Assembly: GCA_026122915.1 (NCBI GenBank)
Contig: JAGIXO010000018.1
Span: 1 to 21,565, forward strand
Direction of reading: 5' to 3'
DNA length: 21,565 bases
Origin: Candidatus Electronema nielsenii
GTDB lineage: Bacteria > Desulfobacterota > Desulfobulbia > Desulfobulbales > Desulfobulbaceae
The notes under the pieces are model-generated. The model was not told where the DNA came from. It was given only the letters and a program-made list of their open reading frames with translations, and searched no databases. Every line of letters begins with the position of its first letter. Position 1 is the stretch's first letter. Positions 1 to 7,612 of the stretch are shown one piece after another. The translations under genes were made by a program, and so were the position numbers.

Positions 1-222
1 GGGCAAACTGGCAAGACGGTCAGCCCCAAGCTCTACATCGCCTGCGGCATTTCCGGCGCGGTGCAGCACACGGTCGGGATGCAGTCCGCCGAAACCATCG
101 TCGCCATCAACCGGGATGAAAAGGCCCCGATCTTCGACCTCGCCACCTACGGCTTGGTCGGCGATCTTTTTGAAATCCTTCCCCTGCTGACGCAGAAAAT
201 CAGGGAGCAGCGCAGGCTATGA
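1..222 (+). CDS. etfA: Electron transfer flavoprotein subunit alpha, C-terminal part (partial)
   Basis: The frame is open from the first base to a TGA at 220-222 and gives 73 residues. They match the FAD-binding C-terminal domain of EtfA: LYIACGISGAVQH, then an IVAIN segment, then APIFDLATYGLVGD and the closing ILPLL. In this family the region binds FAD, and the EtfA/EtfB dimer passes electrons between acyl-CoA dehydrogenases and the quinone pool or other partners in the cytoplasm. The N-terminus lies outside the window. The stop overlaps the fabG start in an ATGA arrangement, so the two genes are probably translationally coupled. The domain identity is seen directly; the redox partner cannot be inferred from this fragment. 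Confidence 0.93.
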   Translation, partial: GQTGKTVSPKLYIACGISGAVQHTVGMQSAETIVAINRDEKAPIFDLATYGLVGDLFEILPLLTQKIREQRRL

Positions 223-968
223 CACTTGCAGGAAAAACAGCGTTAGTCACCGGCGGTAGCCGGGGCATAGGCCGGGCGATTTGTCTGCGTTTGGCCGCTC
301 AGGGCGCGAATGTCGGCATCAACTACGTCAGCCGGGCCTCCGCCGCCGAAGAGGTGTTGGCGGAAATCACCGCTGCGGGCGGCAAGGGCTTTGTCATCGG
401 CTTTGACGTGACCGACAGCGCGGCAGTGCAGAATGCGGTGAAAACAATTTCCGCAGACCACGGCGGAGTTGATATACTGATCAACAACGCAGGCATCACC
501 CGCGACGGCCTGATGGCCCGGATGAAGGACGAGGACTGGGACGCGGTGCTGAACACCAATCTCAAGGGTGCGTTTGTCTGCTCGAAAGAGGCGATGCGCG
601 GCATGATGAAAAAACGCTGGGGCCGGATCATCAATATCAGTTCGGTGATCGGCTGCGTCGGCAACGCGGGCCAAGTGAACTACGCGGCAGCCAAGGCCGG
701 GCTGATTGGCCTGACCAAATCCATGGCTAAAGAGCTGGCCTCGCGTAAAATTACAGTCAACTGCGTTGCGCCGGGGTATATTGTCACGGACATGACCACC
801 GAGCTGCCGGAAGAGATCAAGGAGAGCATCCTTGCCAACATTCCGCTCGGCAGCATCGGCAAACCGGAAGACGTGGCCGCTGCCGTCGGCTTTCTTGCTG
901 CCGAGGAAAGCGGCTATGTCACCGGCCAGACGCTGCATGTCAACGGCGGCATGTACATGGGCAATTAA
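219..968 (+). CDS. fabG: 3-oxoacyl-[acyl-carrier-protein] reductase FabG
   Basis: This NADPH-dependent reductase converts 3-oxoacyl-ACP to 3-hydroxyacyl-ACP in cytoplasmic type II fatty-acid synthesis. The 249-residue length is standard. It is a classical short-chain dehydrogenase: the TGGSRGIG cofactor motif lies at residues 11-18, NNAG at 89-92, and the catalytic set is N114, S142, Y155 and K159 (YAAAK), with the spacing known for E. coli FabG. The ending VTGQTLHVNGG is also typical. The start ATG overlaps the etfA stop by four bases. acpP and fabF follow on the same strand, which supports fatty-acid synthesis as its role over one of the many other short-chain dehydrogenase functions. Confidence 0.96.
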   Translation: MTLAGKTALVTGGSRGIGRAICLRLAAQGANVGINYVSRASAAEEVLAEITAAGGKGFVIGFDVTDSAAVQNAVKTISADHGGVDILINNAGITRDGLMARMKDEDWDAVLNTNLKGAFVCSKEAMRGMMKKRWGRIINISSVIGCVGNAGQVNYAAAKAGLIGLTKSMAKELASRKITVNCVAPGYIVTDMTTELPEEIKESILANIPLGSIGKPEDVAAAVGFLAAEESGYVTGQTLHVNGGMYMGN

Positions 969-979
969 GAATCACCGTT

Positions 980-1008
980 CGGAACGGCGGATTTCCGTCC
1001 GCAATTTT
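980..1008 (+). promoter_or_regulatory. Possible weak hairpin/attenuator between fabG and acpP
   Basis: GCGGA at 987-991 can pair with TCCGC at 998-1002 around a six-base loop, followed by AATTTTTG. A competing pairing, CGGAA at 980-984 with TTCCG at 993-997, is also possible. The stem is only five base pairs and the T run is short, so this would be at most a weak terminator or processing site that lets acpP be expressed differently from fabG. Confidence 0.25.
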
Positions 1009-1043
1009 TGCATATCTAAAAAAGAACTATCAGGAGAACGAGC

Positions 1044-1274
1044 ATGGCAGTTGCAGAGAAGATGATCGACATCATTGTGGAGCAGCTCAGTGTGGATAAA
1101 GAAAAAGTTGTTCCCAACGCCTCCTTTGTGGATGATCTGGGTGCGGATTCTTTGGATCAGGTTGAGCTGATCATGGCAATGGAAGAGGCTTTTGATATCG
1201 AAATCCCAGATGAGGATGCTGAAAAAATCAAAACCGTCCAGAGTGCCATCGATTATGTGGAGAAGCTCCAGTAG
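1044..1274 (+). CDS. acpP: Acyl carrier protein
   Basis: This is the small acidic carrier that holds growing acyl chains as thioesters in type II fatty-acid synthesis. The 76-residue length is typical. The phosphopantetheine attachment site is S36 in the DDLGADSLDQVEL motif, followed by the usual EIPDEDAEKI helix and a closing AIDYV segment. A strong ribosome binding site, AGGAG at 1032-1036, sits seven bases before the ATG. It lies between fabG and fabF, the classic fab arrangement. A 75-base spacer upstream and an 11-bp hairpin downstream fit the common pattern in which acpP is expressed more strongly than its neighbours; that regulatory reading is inference. Confidence 0.97.
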   Translation: MAVAEKMIDIIVEQLSVDKEKVVPNASFVDDLGADSLDQVELIMAMEEAFDIEIPDEDAEKIKTVQSAIDYVEKLQ

Positions 1275-1286
1275 TAAGCAAGCACG

Positions 1287-1314
1287 CATCAGCAGGAGAT
1301 ATATCCTGCTGATG
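1287..1314 (+). promoter_or_regulatory. Perfect 11-bp stem-loop between acpP and fabF
   Basis: CATCAGCAGGA at 1287-1297 is followed by the loop GATATA and then TCCTGCTGATG at 1304-1314, a perfect 11-bp inverted repeat. The sequence after it is CCCGCCCTTC, with no T run, so it is not a classical intrinsic terminator in the plus direction. It starts 13 bases after the acpP stop. A role as 3' stabiliser or processing site for the acpP message, or as a partial attenuator before fabF, is plausible inference. Confidence 0.6.
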
Positions 1315-1346
1315 CCCGCCCTTCACTTCAGCACAGGATTAGTGAC

Positions 1347-2591
1347 GTGAAACAGCGACGGGTTGTTGTGACAGGAATTGGTCTGGTGACTCCACTGGGC
1401 ACCGGCACCGACAAGACGTGGGAAGGACTGATAAACGGGCGCAGCGGTATCGGGCCGATCACCCGTTTTGATGCCTCGGCTCATGCTGCGCAGATTGCTG
1501 CTGAGGTCAAAGATTTCACCCCGGAACGCTGGTTTGAGCCGAAGCAGGTCAAGAATCTTGACCTCTTTGTCCAATACGGCGTGGCGGCAGCGGCAATGGC
1601 TTTAGAAGACAGCGGGTTAGAGATCAGCGAAGCCTTGGCCGAGCGAGTTGGTGTGATCACTGGTTGCGGCATGGGCAGCCTGCCAACCATTGAGGAATAC
1701 CACTCAGTGCTGCTGACAAAGGGGCCGCGCCGAATCACTCCTTTTTTCATTCCTCGTGTGATTCCCAACATGGCTTCAGGCCATATCTCCATGCGGATTG
1801 GAGCCAAAGGGCCAAATCTCGTCTTATCGACCGCCTGCGCAGCTGGCACTCATGCGGTAGGCGAAGCCTATCGGCATATTCTTTTTGGCGACTGCGACGC
1901 GGCCATCACCGGCGGTGCAGAATCGGTCATTTGTCCGATCGCGGTGGGTGGTTTCGCAGCGATGAAAGCCTTGTCCACCCGCAACGATGCTCCTGAACAT
2001 GCCTCGCGGCCTTTTGACCGAGACCGAGACGGCTTTGTCATGGCGGAAGGCGCGGGCATGATCTTGATTGAGGAGCTGGAGTCGGCGCGGGCGCGGGGCG
2101 CGAAGATTTATGCGGAATTAGTCGGCTACGGTCTGAGCAGCGATGCCTTTCACATCGCCGCGCCGCCTGACGACGGCGAGGGCGCGGCCCGCTGCATGAA
2201 AATGGCTCTGCGCAGCACGGGCATGACCCCGGAGGACATTGACTACATCAACGCCCACGGCACTTCCACTCCGCTCAACGACAGCTGCGAGACAGCGGCG
2301 ATCAAGACCGTTTTCGGCGACCACGCCTACAAACTGGCGGTCAGCTCGACCAAGTCCATGACCGGCCACATGCTCGGCGGCGCAGGCGGCATTGAGGCAG
2401 CTTTCACCGCGCTCACGTTGCATCATCAGTGCATTCCGCCGACCACGAATTACGAGAATCCTGACCCGGCCTGCGATTTGGACTATGTGCCGAACACGGC
2501 CCGCGAGATGAATATCCGGGCGGCGATGTCCAATTCCTTCGGCTTTGGCGGCACCAACGGGGTCATCATCATGAAGCGGTTTGAGGGCTGA
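1347..2591 (+). CDS. fabF: 3-oxoacyl-[acyl-carrier-protein] synthase II (FabF)
   Basis: This condensing enzyme elongates acyl-ACP with malonyl-ACP. Its 414 residues are the usual length. The active-site cysteine is C164 in STACAAGTHA. The two catalytic histidines are H304 (NAHGTSTPLND) and H341 (KSMTGHMLGGAGG), and K336 precedes the second. The FGFGGTNG loop near the C-terminus is the family's gating segment. The start is the GTG at 1347, eight bases after AGGA at 1335-1338; translation from it gives the conserved RRVVVTGIGLVTPLG N-terminus directly. The stop is only four bases before the rpiB start. The C-H-H triad and the acpP neighbour point to FabF and not FabH (C-H-N). Confidence 0.97.
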   Translation: MKQRRVVVTGIGLVTPLGTGTDKTWEGLINGRSGIGPITRFDASAHAAQIAAEVKDFTPERWFEPKQVKNLDLFVQYGVAAAAMALEDSGLEISEALAERVGVITGCGMGSLPTIEEYHSVLLTKGPRRITPFFIPRVIPNMASGHISMRIGAKGPNLVLSTACAAGTHAVGEAYRHILFGDCDAAITGGAESVICPIAVGGFAAMKALSTRNDAPEHASRPFDRDRDGFVMAEGAGMILIEELESARARGAKIYAELVGYGLSSDAFHIAAPPDDGEGAARCMKMALRSTGMTPEDIDYINAHGTSTPLNDSCETAAIKTVFGDHAYKLAVSSTKSMTGHMLGGAGGIEAAFTALTLHHQCIPPTTNYENPDPACDLDYVPNTAREMNIRAAMSNSFGFGGTNGVIIMKRFEG

Positions 2592-2595
2592 GATC

Positions 2596-3018
2596 GTGAA
2601 AATTGCAGTCGGCAGCGACCACGGCGGCTTTGAGCTGAAGCAGCAGATGGTGGAATTTCTGAGCAAGGCCGGGCATGAGGTCGAGTCTGTGGGTTGCTTT
2701 GATCTGGCCTCGGTGGATTATCCCGATTTCGCCGAAAAGGTCTGCGCTTTGGTGAAGTCAGGGGCCTGCGAGCGGGGCATCCTCCTCTGCGGCACTGGTA
2801 TAGGCATGTCCATCGCCGCCAACCGGCATTGGGAGATTCGAGCTGCACTTTGCCACGAAGCCTTCACCGCCCGCATGAGCCGCGAGCACAACAACGCCAA
2901 CGTCCTCTGCCTCGGCGCACGAGTGATCGGCTCGGAGCTGGCCTTGGAGATCGTGCGGGAGTGGGTGGCGGCGGAGTTCGCGGGCGGCAGGCACCAGCGG
3001 CGGCTGGACATGCTCTGA
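2596..3018 (+). CDS. rpiB: Ribose-5-phosphate isomerase B
   Basis: RpiB interconverts ribose 5-phosphate and ribulose 5-phosphate in the pentose phosphate pathway; the RpiB/LacA family is unrelated to RpiA. With the GTG start at 2596 the protein has 140 residues and opens with KIAVGSDHGGFELK. The catalytic cysteine is C65 in CGTGIGMSIAANR, followed by the conserved SREHNNANVLCLGARVIG. I chose GTG 2596 over an in-frame TTG at 2581 because it begins at the conserved beta strand and has GAGGG at a suitable distance; the TTG would overlap fabF. Other members of this family isomerise allose or galactose 6-phosphate, but the housekeeping context favours ribose. Confidence 0.93.
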   Translation: MKIAVGSDHGGFELKQQMVEFLSKAGHEVESVGCFDLASVDYPDFAEKVCALVKSGACERGILLCGTGIGMSIAANRHWEIRAALCHEAFTARMSREHNNANVLCLGARVIGSELALEIVREWVAAEFAGGRHQRRLDML

Positions 3019-3025
3019 GTTGATC

Positions 3026-3958
3026 ATGAAAATTCCGCATCCTGTGCAGTATCAGGGCAGCAAAAGGAACCTTGCGCCGCTGATCTTGCAGCATTTCCCG
3101 GCACAAATTGAACGGCTGATTGAGCCGTTCGCCGGAACAGGGGCGGTGAGCGTCGCCTGCGCCGCTGCGGGCAGGGCGGAACGATATTGGCTGAATGACT
3201 GCAACAAGCCTCTGGCCGAACTTTTGCAGCTGATCATCAATCAGCCGAATGCGCTGGCTGATTTTTACAAAACATTATGGCATGAACAGCTTGCAGACAG
3301 TGAAGGACATTATTACACTGTGCGGGAAAAATTCAATCAGACCGGCAGCCCGCAGCTTTTTCTCTATCTGCTTTCCCGATGCGTGAAAGGCGCGGTGCGC
3401 TACAACAGCGAAGGCGAATTCAATCAAAGCCCTGACAAACGGCGGAACGGCGCAAAACCGGAGACAATGCGGAAAAATATCTGCGGCGTTTCCGCGCTGC
3501 TCAACGGCAGGACAGCAGTTTCTTGGCTGCATTATCAGGAGATGCTGGCTGATATAAACGAAACGGATTTAGTTTATATGGATCCGCCTTATCAGGGAGT
3601 CTGCGGCGAGCGGGACAGCAGATATTGTTCGGGCATAAACCACGACGAGTTTGTTGATTTTCTGCATGAGCTGAATAAAAAAGAAGTGTCGTATCTCATC
3701 AGCTATGATGGCCGCTGCGGCAGCAGGACATACGGAAAAGAGCTGCCGGACAGCTTACGGCTGAAAAAAATGGAAATAGAAGCGGGCAGATCATCTCAAG
3801 CCACTTTGCTGGGCAAAAAAGAGCTGACCTGTGAATCGCTCTACCTTTCAGAGACGCTGTTGCAAATAAAGGATGCGGAGCAGCCGCAGAAATGCAAGAG
3901 ACCGCATTGGGGGCAGCTGCCGCTCTTTGAGCAGAAAAAAGCGCATGTCCGGCTGTGA
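3026..3958 (+). CDS. DNA adenine-N6 methyltransferase, D12 class (type II modification enzyme)
   Basis: The protein (310 residues from ATG 3026; an in-frame TTG lies at 3020) has the layout of D12-class adenine methyltransferases. An N-terminal YQGSKRNLAPLIL segment precedes the AdoMet-binding motif FAGTGAVSVA near residues 35-44, and the catalytic DPPY is at 186-189. RYNSEGEFN is also typical of the family. It would methylate adenine in a specific DNA site to protect it from the endonuclease encoded next, which overlaps its 3' end by 14 bases. The start is seven bases after the rpiB stop, so it may ride on the upstream transcript. The target sequence cannot be read from the protein. An orphan Dam-like role is possible but less likely given the adjacent nuclease. 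Confidence 0.9.
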   Translation: MKIPHPVQYQGSKRNLAPLILQHFPAQIERLIEPFAGTGAVSVACAAAGRAERYWLNDCNKPLAELLQLIINQPNALADFYKTLWHEQLADSEGHYYTVREKFNQTGSPQLFLYLLSRCVKGAVRYNSEGEFNQSPDKRRNGAKPETMRKNICGVSALLNGRTAVSWLHYQEMLADINETDLVYMDPPYQGVCGERDSRYCSGINHDEFVDFLHELNKKEVSYLISYDGRCGSRTYGKELPDSLRLKKMEIEAGRSSQATLLGKKELTCESLYLSETLLQIKDAEQPQKCKRPHWGQLPLFEQKKAHVRL

Positions 3959-4694
3959 TGAAAGAATTCTGACGTTATGCCGGAACGTCACTGCCAAACG
4001 CCCGCGCACAGTCATTGATCATATCATTCAGCATGGCTTTGTCACCACAGAAGAGCTGAAAGAGCAGCACGGCTACAATCATCCGCCAAGAGCGGTGCGC
4101 GATGTGCGCGAGCATGGCATTCCGCTGGAAACTTTTCGGGTGACTGGCTCTGACGGCAGAAAAATCGCCGCTTACCGCTTCGGCAGCTTTGAGCAGGCGG
4201 CAGCGGGAAAATTTTCCGGCAGAACAGTTTTGTCGAAAAAGCTGAAAGAGGGCCTGCTTGAAAAACATGGCTGCCGCTGCTGCATCTACCGGGAAGAGCT
4301 GGCAGCCAGCGAGCTTCAGATTGATCATCGGGTTCCGTTTGCAATTCGAGGCGACAGGGCTTCTGGCAATTTGAACTTGGATGATTTCATGCTGCTCTCC
4401 GCCTCGGCAAACCGGGCGAAGTCATGGTGCTGCGAGCATTGCAAAAACTGGCTTCATCTGAAAAATGGAGAAATTTGCGCCGAATGCTACTGGGCATATC
4501 CTGAGCGGTATTCGCACATTGCTATGCAGCAGCAGCGGCGGATTGATCTGCTTTGGCAGGATGAGGAAATCAGTCAGTATGAAGCCTTGAAAGAGCGGGC
4601 AGCGGATCAGAATCAAGAAATGCCCGCCTTTATCAAAGAGATCATCAGCAGGGAATTGAAGAAATTGCAAACAGATACTTCCGGCAGCCACTGA
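3945..4694 (+). CDS. HNH-type restriction endonuclease with N-terminal winged-helix-like region
   Basis: The start is the ATG at 3945, inside the methyltransferase end, giving 249 residues; the frame is open further upstream, but a start there would overlap far more. Residues about 19-80 look like a helix-turn-helix/winged-helix fold (VIDHIIQHGFVTTEELKEQ, ending in AAYRFG). Residues about 108-182 form a zinc-supported HNH nuclease: cysteines at 110, 112 and 113, then LQIDHRVPF with D127-H128, NRAKSW with N156, and CCEHC plus CAEC at 162-166 and 178-181. This chemistry suits a type II restriction enzyme, consistent with the overlapping adenine methyltransferase. The specificity is unknown. The assignment as restriction enzyme rests on context plus motifs. 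Confidence 0.82.
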   Translation: MSGCDERILTLCRNVTAKRPRTVIDHIIQHGFVTTEELKEQHGYNHPPRAVRDVREHGIPLETFRVTGSDGRKIAAYRFGSFEQAAAGKFSGRTVLSKKLKEGLLEKHGCRCCIYREELAASELQIDHRVPFAIRGDRASGNLNLDDFMLLSASANRAKSWCCEHCKNWLHLKNGEICAECYWAYPERYSHIAMQQQRRIDLLWQDEEISQYEALKERAADQNQEMPAFIKEIISRELKKLQTDTSGSH

Positions 4695-4716
4695 AGGGTG
4701 CGCTGCCTCTTTTTTA
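4683..4716 (+). terminator. Rho-independent terminator after the restriction-modification pair
   Basis: GGCAGCCAC at 4683-4691 pairs with GTG at 4698-4700 and GCTGCC at 4702-4707, leaving one bulged C at 4701 and the loop TGAAGG. TCTTTTTTA follows at once. The stem begins inside the last codons of the endonuclease gene. It should stop transcription from upstream, so glyA probably has its own promoter in the 50 bases that remain before its ribosome binding site; a poor -10-like TATAGA lies at 4739-4744. Confidence 0.72.
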
Positions 4717-4766
4717 TTCATGAAGATCAATCTCTTTTTATAGAACAATCAAGACAAGGTAATATT

Positions 4767-6029
4767 ATGACAACGTTGAAAGAAATCGACCCATATATCC
4801 ACCGCTGCATCCAGTACGAGTTGGGGCGGCAGGCAAACCAGCTTGAGCTGATCGCTTCGGAAAACATCGTCTCTCAGGCGGTGCTTGAGGCGCAAGGCTC
4901 TATTTTTACCAATAAATACGCAGAAGGCTATCCCGGTAAGCGTTACTACGGTGGCTGTGATTACGCCGACGCGGTGGAATCGCTGGCGTGCAGTCGGGCG
5001 ATGGAAATCTTCGGAGCTGAATACGCCAACGTGCAACCGCATTCGGGTAGCCAAGCCAACATGGCGGTTTATTTTTCCTGCCTCAATCCCGGCGACAAGG
5101 TCTTGGGTATGGACTTGGCGCACGGTGGCCATCTCACGCACGGCGCGGCGGTCTCCTTTTCCGGTAAGCTGTTCAATTTCATGTCCTATGGGGTGAAACG
5201 CGACACCGAGACCATCGACATGGTCGAGGTAGAACGGATCGCCTTTGAAAACCGGCCCAAGCTGATCGTGGCCGGAGCCAGTGCTTATCCGCGTATCATT
5301 GATTTCGAGGGCTTCCGCCATATTGCTGATCAAATCGGTGCGCTGTTCATGGTCGATATGGCTCATATCGCTGGGCTGGTCGCTGCTGGCGTGCATCCTT
5401 CGCCCGTGCCTTACGCCGATTTTGTCACCACCACCACCCACAAAACCCTGCGCGGGCCGCGCGGCGGGCTGATTTTGGCCAAGAAAAAATATGCCAAGGC
5501 TTTAGATTCTAACATTTTCCCCGGCATTCAGGGTGGGCCGTTAGTACATGTGATCGCGGCTAAGGCGGTCAGCTTCAAGGAGGCGATGACTGAAGAATAC
5601 CGGCAGTACCAGCGTCAGGTTGTGATCAACGCTCAGACGCTGGCCGCACAGCTGAAGCTGCACGGTTTCCGCATCGTTTCCGGCGGCACAGACAATCACC
5701 TCATGCTGATTGATCTCAGTAGCAAGGGGTTGACCGGTAAAGAGGCCGAGCATTTGCTGGAGGAAGCCGGTCTCACGGTCAACAAGAATGCCATTCCTTT
5801 TGACACTCAGCCGCGCTTTGTCACCAGCGGCATTCGTATTGGTACTCCGTCCGTCACCACCAGAGGGCTGAAGGAAGCTGAGATGGTCAAAATCGGCGAC
5901 TGGATCAACCGGGTGCTGACTTCAAGAACTCCGGCAGAGATCAGCGCAGTGCGGAAGGAAGTACGCCAGCTTTGCGATGCTTTGCCGCTGTATCCTGAGA
6001 TGGCGCGGGATGAGGAGTTTGCGGTCTGA
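4767..6029 (+). CDS. glyA: Serine hydroxymethyltransferase
   Basis: This PLP enzyme converts serine and tetrahydrofolate to glycine and 5,10-methylene-tetrahydrofolate in the cytoplasm, and is a main source of one-carbon units. It has 420 residues from the ATG at 4767, which has AAGG a few bases upstream; the frame extends upstream into the terminator but lacks conserved sequence there. ELIASEN, YAEGYPGKRYYGG, the VDMAHIAGLVAAGVHP segment and the PLP lysine K226 in TTTTHKTLRGPRGG are all present. nrdR follows three bases after the stop. The gene fits the housekeeping series broken by the restriction-modification pair just upstream. Confidence 0.97.
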   Translation: MTTLKEIDPYIHRCIQYELGRQANQLELIASENIVSQAVLEAQGSIFTNKYAEGYPGKRYYGGCDYADAVESLACSRAMEIFGAEYANVQPHSGSQANMAVYFSCLNPGDKVLGMDLAHGGHLTHGAAVSFSGKLFNFMSYGVKRDTETIDMVEVERIAFENRPKLIVAGASAYPRIIDFEGFRHIADQIGALFMVDMAHIAGLVAAGVHPSPVPYADFVTTTTHKTLRGPRGGLILAKKKYAKALDSNIFPGIQGGPLVHVIAAKAVSFKEAMTEEYRQYQRQVVINAQTLAAQLKLHGFRIVSGGTDNHLMLIDLSSKGLTGKEAEHLLEEAGLTVNKNAIPFDTQPRFVTSGIRIGTPSVTTRGLKEAEMVKIGDWINRVLTSRTPAEISAVRKEVRQLCDALPLYPEMARDEEFAV

Positions 6030-6032
6030 TCT

Positions 6033-6496
6033 ATGAAATGCCCTTACTGCAGCCACTTGGACAACCGGGTGATTGATTCTCGTCTCAGCCGCGACAAGAC
6101 CATTACCCGGCGGCGGCGACACTGCGCGGCCTGCGAGCAGCGCTTCACCACCTATGAGCGGATCGAGATGACCTTGCCCATGTTGGTGAAGAAAGATGGC
6201 CGCCGTGAGCCGTGGGATCGGGGCAAGATGCTGCTCGGCTTAGAAAAAGCCTGCGAGAAGCTGCCGGTGAGCATCGAGCAATTAGACAGCTTGGTGGACG
6301 GCATCGAGCGCAGACTTCAAGATGTAGGTGGCAAGGAAATCTCGACTTCGCAGCTTGGTGAATGGGTAATGGAGCACTGCCAGAGATTGATGTGGTCGCC
6401 TATGTCCGCTTTGCTTCGGTCTATCGCCAGTTCAAGGATGTAAATGAATTCATGGACGAACTCAAGCATTTTCTCGGCAAAGAAAAGAAGCCATGA
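6033..6496 (+). pseudogene. nrdR: NrdR transcriptional repressor, frameshifted near base 6378
   Basis: NrdR is a zinc-ribbon / ATP-cone repressor of ribonucleotide reductase genes. The first 115 or so residues are intact: zinc cysteines C3, C6, C31 and C34, the RRRRHC segment, then the ATP-cone with VKKDGRREPWDRGKM. After GEWVMEH (about base 6377) the frame goes wrong and runs to an early stop at 6441-6443 (136 residues). The missing C-terminus is readable in another frame: DVVAYVRFASVYRQFKDVNEF from base 6389, ending at TGA 6494-6496. Restoring one C in GAGCACTGCC gives EHLPEIDVVAYVRFASVY and a normal protein of about 154 residues whose stop overlaps the ribD start as ATGA. It is either a real inactivating deletion or a base-call/assembly error; no slippery run is present. 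Confidence 0.85.
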
Positions 6497-7584
6497 CCGA
6501 GGCTGACCTGCATTTCATGCGGTTGGCCTTGGAGCTGGCAAAGAAAGGGCTGGGGCGGACTGCGCCCAATCCCTGTGTCGGCGCGGTGCTTGTTCGAGAT
6601 GGAAACATCATCGGCAGCGGCTATCATCGCAAAGCGGGAACCCCTCACGCAGAAGTGAATGCCATTGCCGATGCTGGGGGAGCTGCGGCCTGTTTTGGTG
6701 CAACGCTCTACGTCACCTTGGAACCGTGTAACCACACCGGCAGAACCCCGCCGTGCAGTCAAGCCGTTTTAGCTGCTGGAATTCGGCGGGTGGTTATCGG
6801 TATGGCCGATCCCAATCCTGTGGCCGCTGGTGGTGCGGCATTTCTCCGCAGCCAAGGAATTGGCGTAGAAATGGGAGTGTTGGAGCAAGAATGCCGCCAG
6901 CTTAATCGCTCGTTTATCAAGCATTCGACAACCGGCCTGCCGTGGGTGGTGCTGAAGGCGGGCATGAGCTTAGACGGCAAAATCAGCTGGGAGCGCGGAC
7001 AAGGCGGGTCGATTACCGGGATAGAGTCGCAGCAACGGGTGCATGAGCTGCGCAATCAGCTCGATGTCATCTTGATTGGCATTGGCACCGCGCTAATTGA
7101 CAATCCCGCTCTTACCTGCCGCTTGGCACATGGCCGAGATCCACTCCGGGTGATCTTAGACAGCCAGCTTCGCTTACCACCGGATGCCAAGATGCTGCGG
7201 CAAGAATCAGTAACACAGACGTGGATTTTTTGCAGTCACAAGGCTTCCGTCGAAAAACAACATACGCTTGAGGGAACAGGTGCGATTATTTACCGGGTGG
7301 ATGTTGATCAGAACGGACAGCTTGACCTGAAGCAGGTTTTGCAGCGGATGGGCAGCTTCGGTCTCAGTTCAGTTCTGGTGGAAGGCGGCGCGGCAGTGCA
7401 TGGAGCTTTTTTGCGGGCTGGGCTGGCAGATGAGATGCAGCTTTTCCTTGCCCCTTATTTTATCGGCGATACTGGAACACCGCTGTTGACTGGCAGCATG
7501 CCTCTTAATCTGAAGCTCATGGAAATGACTACCGAGAAGCTGGGGGAGGATGTACTCCTGCGGGGTTTGCTGCGAAAAGATTGA
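6493..7584 (+). CDS. ribD: Bifunctional riboflavin biosynthesis protein RibD (deaminase/reductase)
   Basis: RibD performs the second and third steps of riboflavin synthesis: deamination of the GTP-derived diaminopyrimidine, then NADPH-dependent side-chain reduction. The 363-residue length is typical. The N-terminal zinc deaminase has H52-A-E54 in PHAEVNA and C79/C88 in EPCNHTGRTPPCS. The reductase domain starts near residue 150 with WVVLKAGMSLDGKI and includes RDPLRVILD and LVEGGAAVHGAFL. The ATG overlaps the restored nrdR stop (ATGA), so the two were translationally coupled before the nrdR frameshift. No FMN riboswitch is visible, and no other rib gene lies in the window. The next gene converges on it 28 bases away. 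Confidence 0.96.
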   Translation: MTEADLHFMRLALELAKKGLGRTAPNPCVGAVLVRDGNIIGSGYHRKAGTPHAEVNAIADAGGAAACFGATLYVTLEPCNHTGRTPPCSQAVLAAGIRRVVIGMADPNPVAAGGAAFLRSQGIGVEMGVLEQECRQLNRSFIKHSTTGLPWVVLKAGMSLDGKISWERGQGGSITGIESQQRVHELRNQLDVILIGIGTALIDNPALTCRLAHGRDPLRVILDSQLRLPPDAKMLRQESVTQTWIFCSHKASVEKQHTLEGTGAIIYRVDVDQNGQLDLKQVLQRMGSFGLSSVLVEGGAAVHGAFLRAGLADEMQLFLAPYFIGDTGTPLLTGSMPLNLKLMEMTTEKLGEDVLLRGLLRKD

Positions 7585-7612
7585 ATGTCCTATTCGTTTT
7601 AACGCTGAATTC

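Noticed and set aside
243..938. Long open frame on the minus strand opposite fabG
   Set aside because: It is antisense to a well-supported fabG; its translation is rich in His, Arg, Ala and Asp with no domain, as expected from GC-rich codon shadowing. The same applies to the minus frames at 2118-2666 and 4749-5441.
6375..6395. Programmed ribosomal frameshift in nrdR
   Set aside because: No homopolymer or slippery heptamer and no downstream pseudoknot is evident; NrdR is not known to use recoding. A deletion or sequencing error is simpler.
6443..6493. FMN riboswitch before ribD
   Set aside because: ribD starts inside the end of nrdR, leaving no leader, and the conserved RFN elements are not visible.
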